DNA from: Crocinitomicaceae bacterium
GTDB lineage: Bacteria > Bacteroidota > Bacteroidia > Flavobacteriales_D > Parvicellaceae
Length of the DNA: 50,152 bases
Assembly: GCA_018663635.1 (NCBI GenBank)
Contig: JABJPZ010000237.1
Coordinates: 1-50,152 of the forward strand
Direction: 5' to 3'
The translations under genes were made by a program, and so were the position numbers. This document shows positions 26,849-35,125 of the stretch, piece by piece. The notes below the pieces were generated by a model, which was not told where the DNA came from, searched no databases, and saw only the letters and a list, made by a program, of their open reading frames with translations. Every line of letters begins with the position of its first letter. Within the stretch, counting starts at the first letter, position 1.

Positions 26849-27620
26849 CCCCTTTTTTTTAATCGCAGGCCCTTGTGCCATTGAAGATGAATCGACAGCT
26901 TTTGAAATAGCAACACATGCAAAATCGATCTGTGAGAAATACGGCATTAAACTCATTTTTAAAGGAAGCTACAAGAAAGCCAATCGAAGTAAATTATCCA
27001 GCTTCACAGGTATTGGAGACGAAAAAGCGTTAAGAATCTTAAGTAATATCGGCAAAGAGCTGAATTTGGAAACAATTACTGACGTGCATGAAAGCCATGA
27101 GCCAGAAATGGTTGCAAAGTATGTCACACACATCCAAATACCTGCTTTTTTATGCCGCCAAACTGACCTACTAATTGCAGCTGGAAATACAGGATGTACC
27201 GTGAATTTAAAAAAGGGACAATTCATTTCACCTGAAGCAATCTCTTTTGGTTTAGAAAAAATTAAATCAACCGGAAATAATAATGTCTGGCTTTGTGAAA
27301 GAGGAACCACATTTGGATATTCAGATCTGGTAGTAGATGCGACGTCTATAGCCAGAATGAATGAATTTGGACATCCAGTTGTTATGGACTGCACACATGC
27401 TGTCCAAAAACCAAACACTTCAAGTGGGGTTACTGGAGGAGATCCAGAGATGATTTCGACATTAGCACTTCATGCAATGGCAACAGGAGCAGCTGGTTTA
27501 TTCATGGAAATTCACCCCGATCCTAAATCCGCTTTGAGCGACCCAATGACCATGCTACAAATGGACCGACTCGAAGATATTATTACAAAATGTATCAAAG
27601 TTAAACAAGCGGTTTCATGA
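26835..27620 (+). CDS. kdsA: 3-deoxy-8-phosphooctulonate synthase (KDO-8-P synthase)
   Basis: Condenses phosphoenolpyruvate with arabinose 5-phosphate to KDO-8-P for lipopolysaccharide. About 261 aa from ATG 26835 (MKIDSPFFLIAGPC); an in-frame ATG at 26808 would add nine residues and lengthen the overlap with kdsD. Motifs are FKGSYKKANRS, ITDVHE, QIPAFLCRQTDLL, LCERGTTFGY and MEIHPDP. The Cys in AGPC, together with a His, the Glu of MEIHPDP and a later Asp, marks the metal-dependent class II form; the E. coli enzyme has Asn there. It overlaps kdsB by 4 bp. Confidence 0.96.
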   Translation: MKIDSPFFLIAGPCAIEDESTAFEIATHAKSICEKYGIKLIFKGSYKKANRSKLSSFTGIGDEKALRILSNIGKELNLETITDVHESHEPEMVAKYVTHIQIPAFLCRQTDLLIAAGNTGCTVNLKKGQFISPEAISFGLEKIKSTGNNNVWLCERGTTFGYSDLVVDATSIARMNEFGHPVVMDCTHAVQKPNTSSGVTGGDPEMISTLALHAMATGAAGLFMEIHPDPKSALSDPMTMLQMDRLEDIITKCIKVKQAVS

Positions 27621-28366
27621 AAGTACTTGGTATAATCCCTGCACGTTATGGTAGCGCTCGGTTCGAGGGTAAACCCCTTGCAGACATCTATGGAAAACCA
27701 ATGATTCAGCGAGTATATGAGCAAGCAATTAAAGCCATTGATATTGTTTATGTTGCTACTGATCATACGCAGATATACGATGTAGTTAAATCTTTTGGTG
27801 GAAATGTCGTTATGACAAATGCTGACCATGAAACAGGGACCAACAGATGTCTCGAAGCCTCAAACAAAATTCAAGAAAGTTTCAGCCACGATGTGGTAAT
27901 CAACATTCAAGGAGATGAACCTTTACTTGATCCTGACAATTTAAAGGCACTTATTCAAATTTTTGTTTCAGATCATTCCGTTGATTTTGGCACCCTAATA
28001 AAGAGTGTAGATCCAAATAAAGACAAACTGGAAGCAGGTGATGGCGTTTACGTGACCAAGACAGAAAACAATGAAGCCATCTTATTCAGCCGATCAATCA
28101 TTCCATTTGTGCGCGATTGCTCCAAAGAAAACTGGATAAAACAACATACTTTTTTCAAACACATAGGCGTTTATGCCTACACGGTTAGTGCGCTACAAAA
28201 ATTTGCTGTACTTCCTAAATCGAAATTAGAAATTGCCGAGAACTTAGAACAATTAAGGTGGTTAGAAAACGGTGGTAAAATCAAACTGGCGCTAGTTGTG
28301 GACAGGGGTATTGCAGTGGATACTCCAGAAGATTTAGAACGCGTTCTAAAAAGACTGAAAGAATGA
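27617..28366 (+). CDS. kdsB: CMP-KDO synthetase (3-deoxy-manno-octulosonate cytidylyltransferase)
   Basis: Activates KDO with CTP to CMP-KDO for transfer onto lipid A. 249 aa, family-typical. It begins GIIPARYGSARFEGKPLADI, the nucleotide-binding start of KdsB, followed by VINIQGDEPLLDP with the catalytic Asp, and KHIGVYAYTVSAL. The end VDRGIAVDTPEDLERV is also diagnostic. The free KDO needed as substrate requires a KDO-8-P phosphatase (KdsC), and no such gene is seen in this window. Four-base overlaps on both sides (ATGA) show tight translational coupling. Confidence 0.96.
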   Translation: MKVLGIIPARYGSARFEGKPLADIYGKPMIQRVYEQAIKAIDIVYVATDHTQIYDVVKSFGGNVVMTNADHETGTNRCLEASNKIQESFSHDVVINIQGDEPLLDPDNLKALIQIFVSDHSVDFGTLIKSVDPNKDKLEAGDGVYVTKTENNEAILFSRSIIPFVRDCSKENWIKQHTFFKHIGVYAYTVSALQKFAVLPKSKLEIAENLEQLRWLENGGKIKLALVVDRGIAVDTPEDLERVLKRLKE

Positions 28367-29358
28367 TTCTGCATTTGGAAAATAAAACACCAAGTGTCTG
28401 TATTCGCGATCTTGAAAAAAATCATTTTGCTAAATTCATATTTCATCAAGATTACATCCAAGCTGTAACGTCAAAAAATACCGTGATAATTCCCGATTCA
28501 ATTGCCCCCTATGTTATCGACTCCTGGCCTTTTGACTCTGATTTTCAATTAGGCAACGTGGAGTATAAACCAAGGAGAACCGTTAAAATAGGCCATAAGC
28601 TGCTTGGTGGCAATACGAAAAACTTACACTTAATAGCCGGCCCATGTTCCGTAGAAAGCAAAGAACAAATTACAACAGTAGCAAAGGCGCTCATAAAAAA
28701 TGGCATCACATCAATTAGGGCAGGTTGCTTCAAGCCAAGGACAAGCCCCTACTCATTTATGGGACTCGGAGAAGAGGGTCTTCTTTTGTTAAATGATGTC
28801 CGTGAAGAATTCGGCCTTAACATTGTTACTGAAGCAAGAGATGCAACCAATATAGATTTGGTACTGAAATACGCGGATGTTGTTCAAATTGGAACAAAAT
28901 CAATGTATGACCATGGAATTCTATCAGCTTGTGGCGAATCAGATAAGACCATTATGTTAAAACGTGGTTTTGGTAGCACTTTGCAGGAATTTCTGCAAGC
29001 AGCGGAATTTATAATGAGTGCAGGAAATGAGAACGTTATTTTGTGTGAAAGAGGTATTCGAACATTCGAAAGTAAAACCAGATTCACTCTTGATCTTTGC
29101 GGAGTAGCCTTTTTAAAACATCATTGCAATCTTCCAGTTGTTGTTGATCCTAGCCATGCTCTTGGTCATAGCTATGGAATCATTGACTTATCCAAAGCTG
29201 CAACAGCCATGGAAGTGGACGGTTTACTAATTGAAACTCATCCATCTCCAAAAAAAGCCTTAAGTGATGCTAGCCAGCAAATTGACCTGAAAGAACTAGA
29301 ACAATTATGCTCCTCTGTTCAAAGTCTAGCTAAGAGCCTTTCATTGAATATAATTTAA
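28363..29358 (+). CDS. aroF: DAHP synthase (3-deoxy-7-phosphoheptulonate synthase), KDO-operon type
   Basis: Condenses phosphoenolpyruvate with erythrose 4-phosphate at the head of the shikimate pathway. 331 aa. An N-terminal ferredoxin-like regulatory region (1-70) precedes the TIM barrel, as in type I-beta enzymes. Seen are IAGPCSVES (C95, metal ligand), CFKPRTSPYSFMGLGEEG (K124, R126), NVILCERGIRTFES, VVDPSHALGHS and LIETHPSPKKALSD. The RTSPYSF and ERGIRTFE signatures favour DAHP over KDO-8-P synthase. One segment, QIGTKSM, differs from the usual QIGARNM. It is fused by a 4-bp overlap to kdsB, an unusual place for a shikimate gene. Confidence 0.87.
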   Translation: MILHLENKTPSVCIRDLEKNHFAKFIFHQDYIQAVTSKNTVIIPDSIAPYVIDSWPFDSDFQLGNVEYKPRRTVKIGHKLLGGNTKNLHLIAGPCSVESKEQITTVAKALIKNGITSIRAGCFKPRTSPYSFMGLGEEGLLLLNDVREEFGLNIVTEARDATNIDLVLKYADVVQIGTKSMYDHGILSACGESDKTIMLKRGFGSTLQEFLQAAEFIMSAGNENVILCERGIRTFESKTRFTLDLCGVAFLKHHCNLPVVVDPSHALGHSYGIIDLSKAATAMEVDGLLIETHPSPKKALSDASQQIDLKELEQLCSSVQSLAKSLSLNII

Positions 29359-29417
29359 TGCTGTTTTTTGGTTTATTAACAAGCATTTTTTGTAATTTAA
29401 ATTAAAGAAAATAAATT

Positions 29418-30050
29418 ATGAGACATCTTTTAGTATTTATCATCTGTCTATTGTGCTCCCCATTTTATTCTCAATTAAGTTTGAAAGACGGGATAACCTG
29501 GGCAACAGAGCACAACTTAGTACTCTCTCCCAAATACGAAGTTGACATTGGCATAAAAGACCATGCAGCACCAATTATTGTAACCAGAAATGGAGGTATA
29601 GCTATAATCGGTGACTACATTGAAGTTGAAACAGAAGGCGTTAAAATTGTTGTATTAAATGATAAAGCTGAAATTATTTTCACTCATTTTTTTGGACCTT
29701 ACGCCGATAATCTAGAAGCCCAAGGAATCATTGAAGATCGCAACGGTCATTTCTACGGAATCATGGAAACACATGACAAAGTTAAAGATAATGACACCAG
29801 AGAGCGAGTTGTAAAAATTGACCACTCCGGTAAAATCAAGTGGGACATTGCTTTAGAGCAAAAGGACAATCATTATCATAGGCATTGCAATACCATTGTA
29901 CTACATAGTGATGGCAAAAGACTGAGCATGAAAGGGACGGTTCAACCAGACAAAACTGCTATTCAAAATAAAGAACATTACAAATGGACCGCAACACTTG
30001 ACCACAACGGTGTGTTAATTCATGAAATTGGAAAAAAATTGGGGAAATAA
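29418..30050 (+). CDS. Secreted hypothetical protein, beta-propeller-like
   Basis: This 210-aa protein has a signal peptide (residues 1-18, ending FYSQ). The mature part has short beta hairpins such as IIVTRNGGIAIIGDYIE, GIIEDRNGHFYGIME and RVVKIDHSGKIKWDIALE, like blades of a PQQ- or Kelch-type propeller. It is too short for a full propeller. I do not recognise a family. It lies between the KDO operon and the DUF1684 gene, on the same strand, with a 45-bp gap to the latter. Confidence 0.55.
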   Translation: MRHLLVFIICLLCSPFYSQLSLKDGITWATEHNLVLSPKYEVDIGIKDHAAPIIVTRNGGIAIIGDYIEVETEGVKIVVLNDKAEIIFTHFFGPYADNLEAQGIIEDRNGHFYGIMETHDKVKDNDTRERVVKIDHSGKIKWDIALEQKDNHYHRHCNTIVLHSDGKRLSMKGTVQPDKTAIQNKEHYKWTATLDHNGVLIHEIGKKLGK

Positions 30051-30095
30051 ATCTTCACTGATATTTTTTAATCTATTTCTAAAAGTTTTTCAGGA

Positions 30096-30707
30096 ATGAG
30101 CACTGTATTTTTGACCATCACATTGTTGCTCTGGTTCCTACCCAGTTTCGCACAATCAGATTATAATTCAAAGGAGCTTCAAAGAAGAATTGAGTTAAAC
30201 ACGAATTACCTGGATTCTGCATCATCTCCTTTACATCCAGATTCGTTACGCTCATTTATTGGATTAAGTTATTACGATATTGATGAAAGCTACAGGTTAG
30301 CTGTAAAGGTGAAAAAAAAATTAGGAGCTTCATTTACCATGGCAACCAGTTCAGGAAAGCTGAAAGAGTTTCGGCAATATGCTGTGCTAAAATTTGCACT
30401 TAACGGCAGTAAATTCAAGTTGCCCATTTATCAAAATATTAAATTGATGAGGAACCCTCTCTACCGAGACTATTTATTCATTCCTTTTATGGACCTAACT
30501 AATGGCAGCTCAACTTATGGAGGTGGAAGGTATATAGAAGCACGCATCCCGAAAAAAGGAGAATTGTTAGAACTTGATTTCAACAAAAGCTTTAACCCAT
30601 ATTGTCATTATTCAACAGGTTATAACTGCCCGATTCCTCCCAAAGAAAATTATCTGAATACGAAAATAGAGGCTGGAGAAAAATTACTTTACAAAAGTAT
30701 CCACTAA
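30096..30707 (+). CDS. DUF1684 family secreted protein
   Basis: This 203-aa protein has a signal peptide at residues 1-20 and then a DUF1684 domain over nearly its full length: SSPLHPDSLRSFIGLSYYDID, FTMATSSGKLKEFRQY, YRDYLFIPFMDLTNGSSTYG, GGRYIEAR and FNKSFNPYCHYS...NCPIPPKENYL. The two conserved Cys of the C-terminal part are present. The family is widespread in Bacteroidota and Actinomycetota without a known function. It converges with the lipoprotein gene at 30774. Confidence 0.83.
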   Translation: MSTVFLTITLLLWFLPSFAQSDYNSKELQRRIELNTNYLDSASSPLHPDSLRSFIGLSYYDIDESYRLAVKVKKKLGASFTMATSSGKLKEFRQYAVLKFALNGSKFKLPIYQNIKLMRNPLYRDYLFIPFMDLTNGSSTYGGGRYIEARIPKKGELLELDFNKSFNPYCHYSTGYNCPIPPKENYLNTKIEAGEKLLYKSIH

Positions 30708-30743
30708 ATAATTTCTATTGGATTTTCGTTTAGTAAACAAGCA

Positions 30744-30772
30744 GCTATGGTTGTAAAGCTTACACAAATAGC
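30744..30772. terminator. Possible bidirectional terminator hairpin
   Basis: GCTAT and TGTAA pair with TTACA and ATAGC (five plus five base pairs with a 3x3 internal loop, loop AGC) in the gap between convergent genes. T-rich sequence follows on the + side. The stem is AT-rich and interrupted, so this is a weak call. Confidence 0.35.
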
Positions 30773-30773
30773 C

Positions 30774-31373
30774 TTAATTATTTTTCATAATTCTGAATGA
30801 ATTGAAAAAAATATCATTAGCAGCTTCCTGAACACGACCAGAATCAGACGAAACAACTAACTGAAAAAGCACATTTTTGTGCAAACTATGAAAACAGGAT
30901 ATATGGTCCGATTTATTTTTACCTTGTAAATAATGTCCTTCCTGACCAGCTATTAACCGATTTTCGTCAATACTTATAGTATCTAACCCATATTCTTTTT
31001 TAATTTCTACTATACTATTTTCAACAAGTAATCGGTCAAATGAGTCAGCCTGGCTTTCAAAAACTTCCGGAGGATATGCTAAACATCTCACAATATACAC
31101 TTCGTGCTTTTTTGGCTTACAAATCGTTACGAAAGACTTAATTTGACCATCCGGAGAAGAGATCGAACTATTGCGTTGAATAATGGTATCAGGAAATAAT
31201 ATTTCGTACAATTCATGGCTCACGAAGTAGGCAGAATCATTCGATACATTTTGCTCCTCCCTTTCAGTAGGAGACACATTCAGTATCGATTGTTTATGAT
31301 TTTCCGAATTTGATTGACACGTACTGAATACCAGTATGATAAGAACCGAAACAAGAATACAATTATTTGTCAT
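30774..31373 (-). CDS. Hypothetical lipoprotein
   Basis: This 199-aa protein begins with a lipoprotein signal: SVLIILVFSTCQSN, with Cys at about residue 19. The mature protein has an acidic, Ser-rich linker and then an alpha/beta domain with FVTICKPKKHEVYIVRCLAYPPEVF and QEGHYLQGK. No family was recognised. It overlaps the end of the PqiA-like gene by 11 bp, so it is probably co-expressed with it and with the upstream receptor operon. Confidence 0.6.
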   Translation of the reverse strand: MTNNCILVSVLIILVFSTCQSNSENHKQSILNVSPTEREEQNVSNDSAYFVSHELYEILFPDTIIQRNSSISSPDGQIKSFVTICKPKKHEVYIVRCLAYPPEVFESQADSFDRLLVENSIVEIKKEYGLDTISIDENRLIAGQEGHYLQGKNKSDHISCFHSLHKNVLFQLVVSSDSGRVQEAANDIFFNSFRIMKNN

Positions 31374-32295
31374 TATTGCTTTCCGATTTCAGGCATAAAT
31401 TAATAAAATGTGTTGATAGTAAAGACAGGATGACATATGAAGCAAAACAATACAATCCAAAAAGCGGTTTTGTTTGCGTTTCAATTCCCACATTCATATT
31501 TGCAAAAGAAAAATAGCCTAAAAATAGGGCCACGACAAAAACATCTGCCATACTCCACTTGCCCAAATAGTTCGTAATAAAAAGAACAATGCGATTATTT
31601 GCGAATCTCGTACTAAATAACTGTAAAAAAGAACAAAACAACTTGGTAACAGGAAGTATCAAAGAAAAAATTAAAATAGCTATACCTACAAAGTAATTAC
31701 CTTGTGAAAGCAATATTTGAATAAGACCCATGATAGACTTGCTCTGATAGAAATAATACATTCTCCCCTCAAAAGTTACGTCGAAACTTATGAGCTCTAA
31801 CATCCCAGAACTGAGCATTGGGAAATCCGAAGCAGCCTGAGAAAAATTAAATGGAATGGTCAAGTCTGTATTGAATGCCGCCATTTCCATCATCGGTGTT
31901 GCTACTCCAATTATTAGAGCAAATACAGCTATTGACAAAGTAGAGTAAGCCAGGTATCTCCAGACTACTCTATTTCGCAAAAAAAGTATTACTGGAGCAA
32001 CTATCAACAGAAATGCAATCAAGGACATCCACAAACCATATTTCAGTATAGAATCATGTGCCCTATTTGATCTTGCCTTGAAAACATCGGCTCGTGCTAC
32101 TTTTTCTTCCCAACTTCCATTCGGTATCCAACTAACAGGATCTAAAATCCCCTCAGTTAAAACAACAGCCTCCGTATACTTTTCACGATTTAAAAGAAAT
32201 TCCTTTGCGGAACCTAACATTTTATACGAACCATAAGCGCTTGTTAAAACAAATGCAAAAAGAATAAAGAGGTACACTAAGTTTCGTGCTTTCAT
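31363..32295 (-). CDS. Paraquat-inducible protein A (PqiA)-like membrane protein
   Basis: This 310-aa inner-membrane protein has helices at about 5-25, 85-105, 113-135, 195-215 and 275-300. The PqiA hallmark is in the second half: FSLILPVTKLFCSFLQ and LGKWSMADVFVVALFLGYFSF. In Proteobacteria PqiA works with the MCE protein PqiB in lipid transport across the envelope. Here there is only a lipoprotein beside it and no MCE gene. A 120-residue extracytoplasmic insertion precedes the core. It lies 56 bp downstream of the thioredoxin-like gene. Confidence 0.78.
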   Translation of the reverse strand: MKARNLVYLFILFAFVLTSAYGSYKMLGSAKEFLLNREKYTEAVVLTEGILDPVSWIPNGSWEEKVARADVFKARSNRAHDSILKYGLWMSLIAFLLIVAPVILFLRNRVVWRYLAYSTLSIAVFALIIGVATPMMEMAAFNTDLTIPFNFSQAASDFPMLSSGMLELISFDVTFEGRMYYFYQSKSIMGLIQILLSQGNYFVGIAILIFSLILPVTKLFCSFLQLFSTRFANNRIVLFITNYLGKWSMADVFVVALFLGYFSFANMNVGIETQTKPLFGLYCFASYVILSLLSTHFINLCLKSESNNDK

Positions 32296-32351
32296 CTCAA
32301 GAATGAATCAATTAGGAACAAGTTTACATAAAATCCTAAATGCGATAACAA

Positions 32352-32816
32352 TTACTTTGTTAATGTTTTTAAAACAATTCCAAACTCATCCTTATTCAAA
32401 TAGCCTTGAAATTGGGCGACAACATTAAGATTGCTATCTAAAAATACTGTAGTTGGATACGTTAACTTACCATCAACTGCACCAATTTTCATCGCAAGTC
32501 TATTTAGCAACTTTCCATTGGGTTGCATCTCAGGCGCAAAATCCATCCCTCTATACCTAATGGTATCTGTTGTTTCTGCATCTAAAGCAATGGAGTAATA
32601 ATCTTGATTAAGTAGTCGAGAAAGTACATCGTCCTTAAAAACAAACTTTTGCATCATTTTGCAGTAATTACACCAGGGAGCGTGAATAAAAACAACAATG
32701 GGTTTAGGAGTTAACCCCATACTGTCTGACAAACTTTCGAATCTAACCCAATTTACTTGAGTCATTGCAACATTCCCTATAACAAGAATTGATATCAGGA
32801 CACCGATTGCCTTCAT
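32352..32816 (-). CDS. Exported thioredoxin-fold protein coupled to a TonB receptor
   Basis: This 154-aa protein has a signal peptide at 1-20. Its thioredoxin fold begins with PIVVFIHAPWCNYCKMMQKF, active-site C49-N-Y-C52, a form seen in DUF255/Thioredoxin_7-type proteins rather than classical WCGPC. The cis-Pro loop is LTYPTTVFLD. It is probably a periplasmic reductant or metal-handling thiol protein. Its start overlaps the stop of the TonB receptor gene by 4 bp, so the two are made together. A role in reducing or delivering metal, or in maintaining the receptor's own CxxC pair, is an inference. Confidence 0.82.
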   Translation of the reverse strand: MKAIGVLISILVIGNVAMTQVNWVRFESLSDSMGLTPKPIVVFIHAPWCNYCKMMQKFVFKDDVLSRLLNQDYYSIALDAETTDTIRYRGMDFAPEMQPNGKLLNRLAMKIGAVDGKLTYPTTVFLDSNLNVVAQFQGYLNKDEFGIVLKTLTK

Positions 32817-35053
32817 TCCAAATGAAACGTAAGCCCGAAATAACCTCTTGTTCCTTGATTGGGTGCATAAACATAAGATGGGTCAAAAGTATAACCAAAA
32901 GGATTATTTATCGCATCATCTACTTCCCTATCAAACGGATCATACGGACGCATTATTGAGTTTGCCGGAGGTCTAAAATTGAAGATGTTTTTAACGCCCA
33001 AATATAAATCGAATTTCTGATTTATCGCTTTTGTTAATTTTAGATTGTGAATGGCAAAAGGCTGAGAATGATCCGGTCTAAAATCATTTTCTAAAGTAGG
33101 AAGCCTCATCTTGCCATAGCTGACGGAAGTATAGTCCAATGTCATTTTTAACTTCCTGAATTGGTAGCTAATAGCCGCCGTACCAGACACACGCTCAGTA
33201 AGCATGGGGTATTCTCTAGAATAAGCATCTTCATTTAGTTTATTCATTTGAAAAGCATCTAAAAGTGAAAAACCTAGATTTATGGTCAGCGGGAATTCAA
33301 ATTTATATCGAGCATCTACATTCAAGCCTCTATAAATTGCATAGCCATTTAAATTCTCATAGATGATTTTGTCATCATCTTCTCCATAGTTTGGGTTAAT
33401 TTTATTGGTAAAATAAGTGTAGAATAAATGACCATCCAAAGTCAACATCCCAAATCGTGTGAAAATCCTTCTTGTCACATTAAAAGAGGTATTGTAGCAC
33501 GTTTCAGGCTTAAGCGCTTCTTTTATGATAACTTCTCTGGCACCAGTCAAAGCTGCATGTTCCTCTGCAAAAAGATTGACTACCCTAAACCCATTACCTA
33601 GTGCAAAACGCATATCGATCTTATCGTTAGGAGAATTTTTATAATTGAGTCGAGGAGAAAGAACATTCCCGTGAATGGGGTGGTAATCTACACGCATACC
33701 CGTTAATAGTTGGCTTCGGTCTGAGAAGAGAGTTAAGTTCTGAAAAAAAGCGCCTGGCAAACCAATTACCGATGGATTATTGAACATGACATTATCCAAT
33801 ACTTCACTGGTTGCTACAGTGTTATCATCGTAAAAAGTATGTCTGTAGGCAATTCCTGCAGACAAATTGTTTTTTCCTAGCTGCTTACTCCAATTAAGCT
33901 GATTGAATATAATTTTCTGAGTTGCATCAAATTTCATATCTCCATAAACAGAATTTTGTTCATGACTAGAAACCGATGACTGCAGAATTATACGTTCTTT
34001 AAAAGGAAGTTGATAATTCCCTATAAATTCATACCTGCTGGTCCATATTGATTCTCCATATATTTCATCACCACCTCTGTGCGCCTTTGTCCATTGCATC
34101 TCTCCTCCCCAACGATCTTCATATACATATCTGAATGCAACATTTGCAATTCTGTTTTTACTTCTTTTTATATTCCACTTATTAAAAACAGAAATGCGAT
34201 TCTGCAGTGTTACATCCGTAAAATTATCGCCATTGAAATCAGTCGGATTATCGTATTTAAAGTAATTGACTCCTAACAATGTGCTAATTCTACCAAATTG
34301 AGCAGAAGTACCAATATCGATGTTATTCTCCAGATAAGTAGATAAGCTAATGTCAAGGTCAAATTTTTTACTTGTATTTGGGTTTCGAGTGATTACGTTT
34401 ATAAGTCCACCGACTGCTTCAGATCCGTAAAGGGTTGAAGCAGGTCCTTTTATTACTTCTATGCGCTCAATTAAACTACTTGGAATCCCCTGTAAGCCAT
34501 AAACAGTAGACAACCCGCCAACTATTGGCATTCCGTCAATGGTAATCATCGTATATGCGCCTTCCATGCCATTGATATGGATATCCCCCGTATTACAGAC
34601 GTTACAATTCATTTGAGTTCGTATTCCATTTACTTGATCAATTATGCCGTATATATTAGGTGAAGGGTTTTTCTTGAAAAAGGATGGCCTCAACACGGTA
34701 ATCGCCACAGGTGATTTAGATTTTGATATCTCAGATAATGTACCGGAAATAACTACTTCATCAAGCTCTTTTATTGATCTTAACGTAAAAGTAACGGACG
34801 ATTGATTCGTTGAAAAATGTACTTGTTTGCTATAATACCCAAAAGCTGAAAGCTCCAAATTATGTTTACCCGAATTTACAATTGCTGAAACTTGACCCAG
34901 TTCATTCGTTTGAACAAAAACAACACTATCTATTCTAAGGTCAACGTAAGGAATGGCAATACCTTCAGCGTCAATAACGCTAAATTCAACACGAATCTGA
35001 CTATGTACACTTATTGAAAGGAATAAAGATAAAATACCGACTATTTTATACAC
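32813..35053 (-). CDS. TonB-dependent outer-membrane receptor, probable metal uptake
   Basis: This 746-aa receptor has a signal peptide (1-18) and a carboxypeptidase-regulatory-like beta domain (about 20-92). A TonB-box/plug region follows (about 96-230; ITIDGMPIVGGLSTVYG, IEVIKGPASTLYGSEAVGGLINVI), then a 22-strand barrel ending GYFGLTFHLE with a terminal aromatic. The plug carries a Cys pair C150-N-V-C153 just before GDIHINGMEG, unusual for sugar receptors and suited to metal binding. It diverges from a DtxR-type regulator with an operator-like site in the 72-bp gap. That context suggests a metal or metal-complex substrate rather than a glycan; no SusD partner is present. Confidence 0.9.
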   Translation of the reverse strand: MYKIVGILSLFLSISVHSQIRVEFSVIDAEGIAIPYVDLRIDSVVFVQTNELGQVSAIVNSGKHNLELSAFGYYSKQVHFSTNQSSVTFTLRSIKELDEVVISGTLSEISKSKSPVAITVLRPSFFKKNPSPNIYGIIDQVNGIRTQMNCNVCNTGDIHINGMEGAYTMITIDGMPIVGGLSTVYGLQGIPSSLIERIEVIKGPASTLYGSEAVGGLINVITRNPNTSKKFDLDISLSTYLENNIDIGTSAQFGRISTLLGVNYFKYDNPTDFNGDNFTDVTLQNRISVFNKWNIKRSKNRIANVAFRYVYEDRWGGEMQWTKAHRGGDEIYGESIWTSRYEFIGNYQLPFKERIILQSSVSSHEQNSVYGDMKFDATQKIIFNQLNWSKQLGKNNLSAGIAYRHTFYDDNTVATSEVLDNVMFNNPSVIGLPGAFFQNLTLFSDRSQLLTGMRVDYHPIHGNVLSPRLNYKNSPNDKIDMRFALGNGFRVVNLFAEEHAALTGAREVIIKEALKPETCYNTSFNVTRRIFTRFGMLTLDGHLFYTYFTNKINPNYGEDDDKIIYENLNGYAIYRGLNVDARYKFEFPLTINLGFSLLDAFQMNKLNEDAYSREYPMLTERVSGTAAISYQFRKLKMTLDYTSVSYGKMRLPTLENDFRPDHSQPFAIHNLKLTKAINQKFDLYLGVKNIFNFRPPANSIMRPYDPFDREVDDAINNPFGYTFDPSYVYAPNQGTRGYFGLTFHLE

Positions 35054-35064
35054 TTAAAATATAA

Positions 35065-35082
35065 TTTTAGGCTAATCTAAAA
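35065..35082. promoter_or_regulatory. DtxR/MntR-family operator candidate
   Basis: TTTTAG-GCTAAT-CTAAAA is an inverted repeat with perfect 6-bp arms; seven of nine half-site positions are symmetric. It resembles the DtxR/IdeR box (TTAGG, GCTAA, CCTAA elements). It lies in the 72-bp gap between the divergent TonB receptor gene and the gene for a DtxR-family repressor, where such a protein would control both directions. Confidence 0.55.
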
Positions 35083-35125
35083 AATATATACTTAACATCT
35101 AAATAATTCTGTAAATTGCGCTTGA

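Noticed and set aside
26969-27418. 149-codon open frame on the minus strand
   Set aside because: Complement of kdsA, which is firmly identified; no motif of its own.
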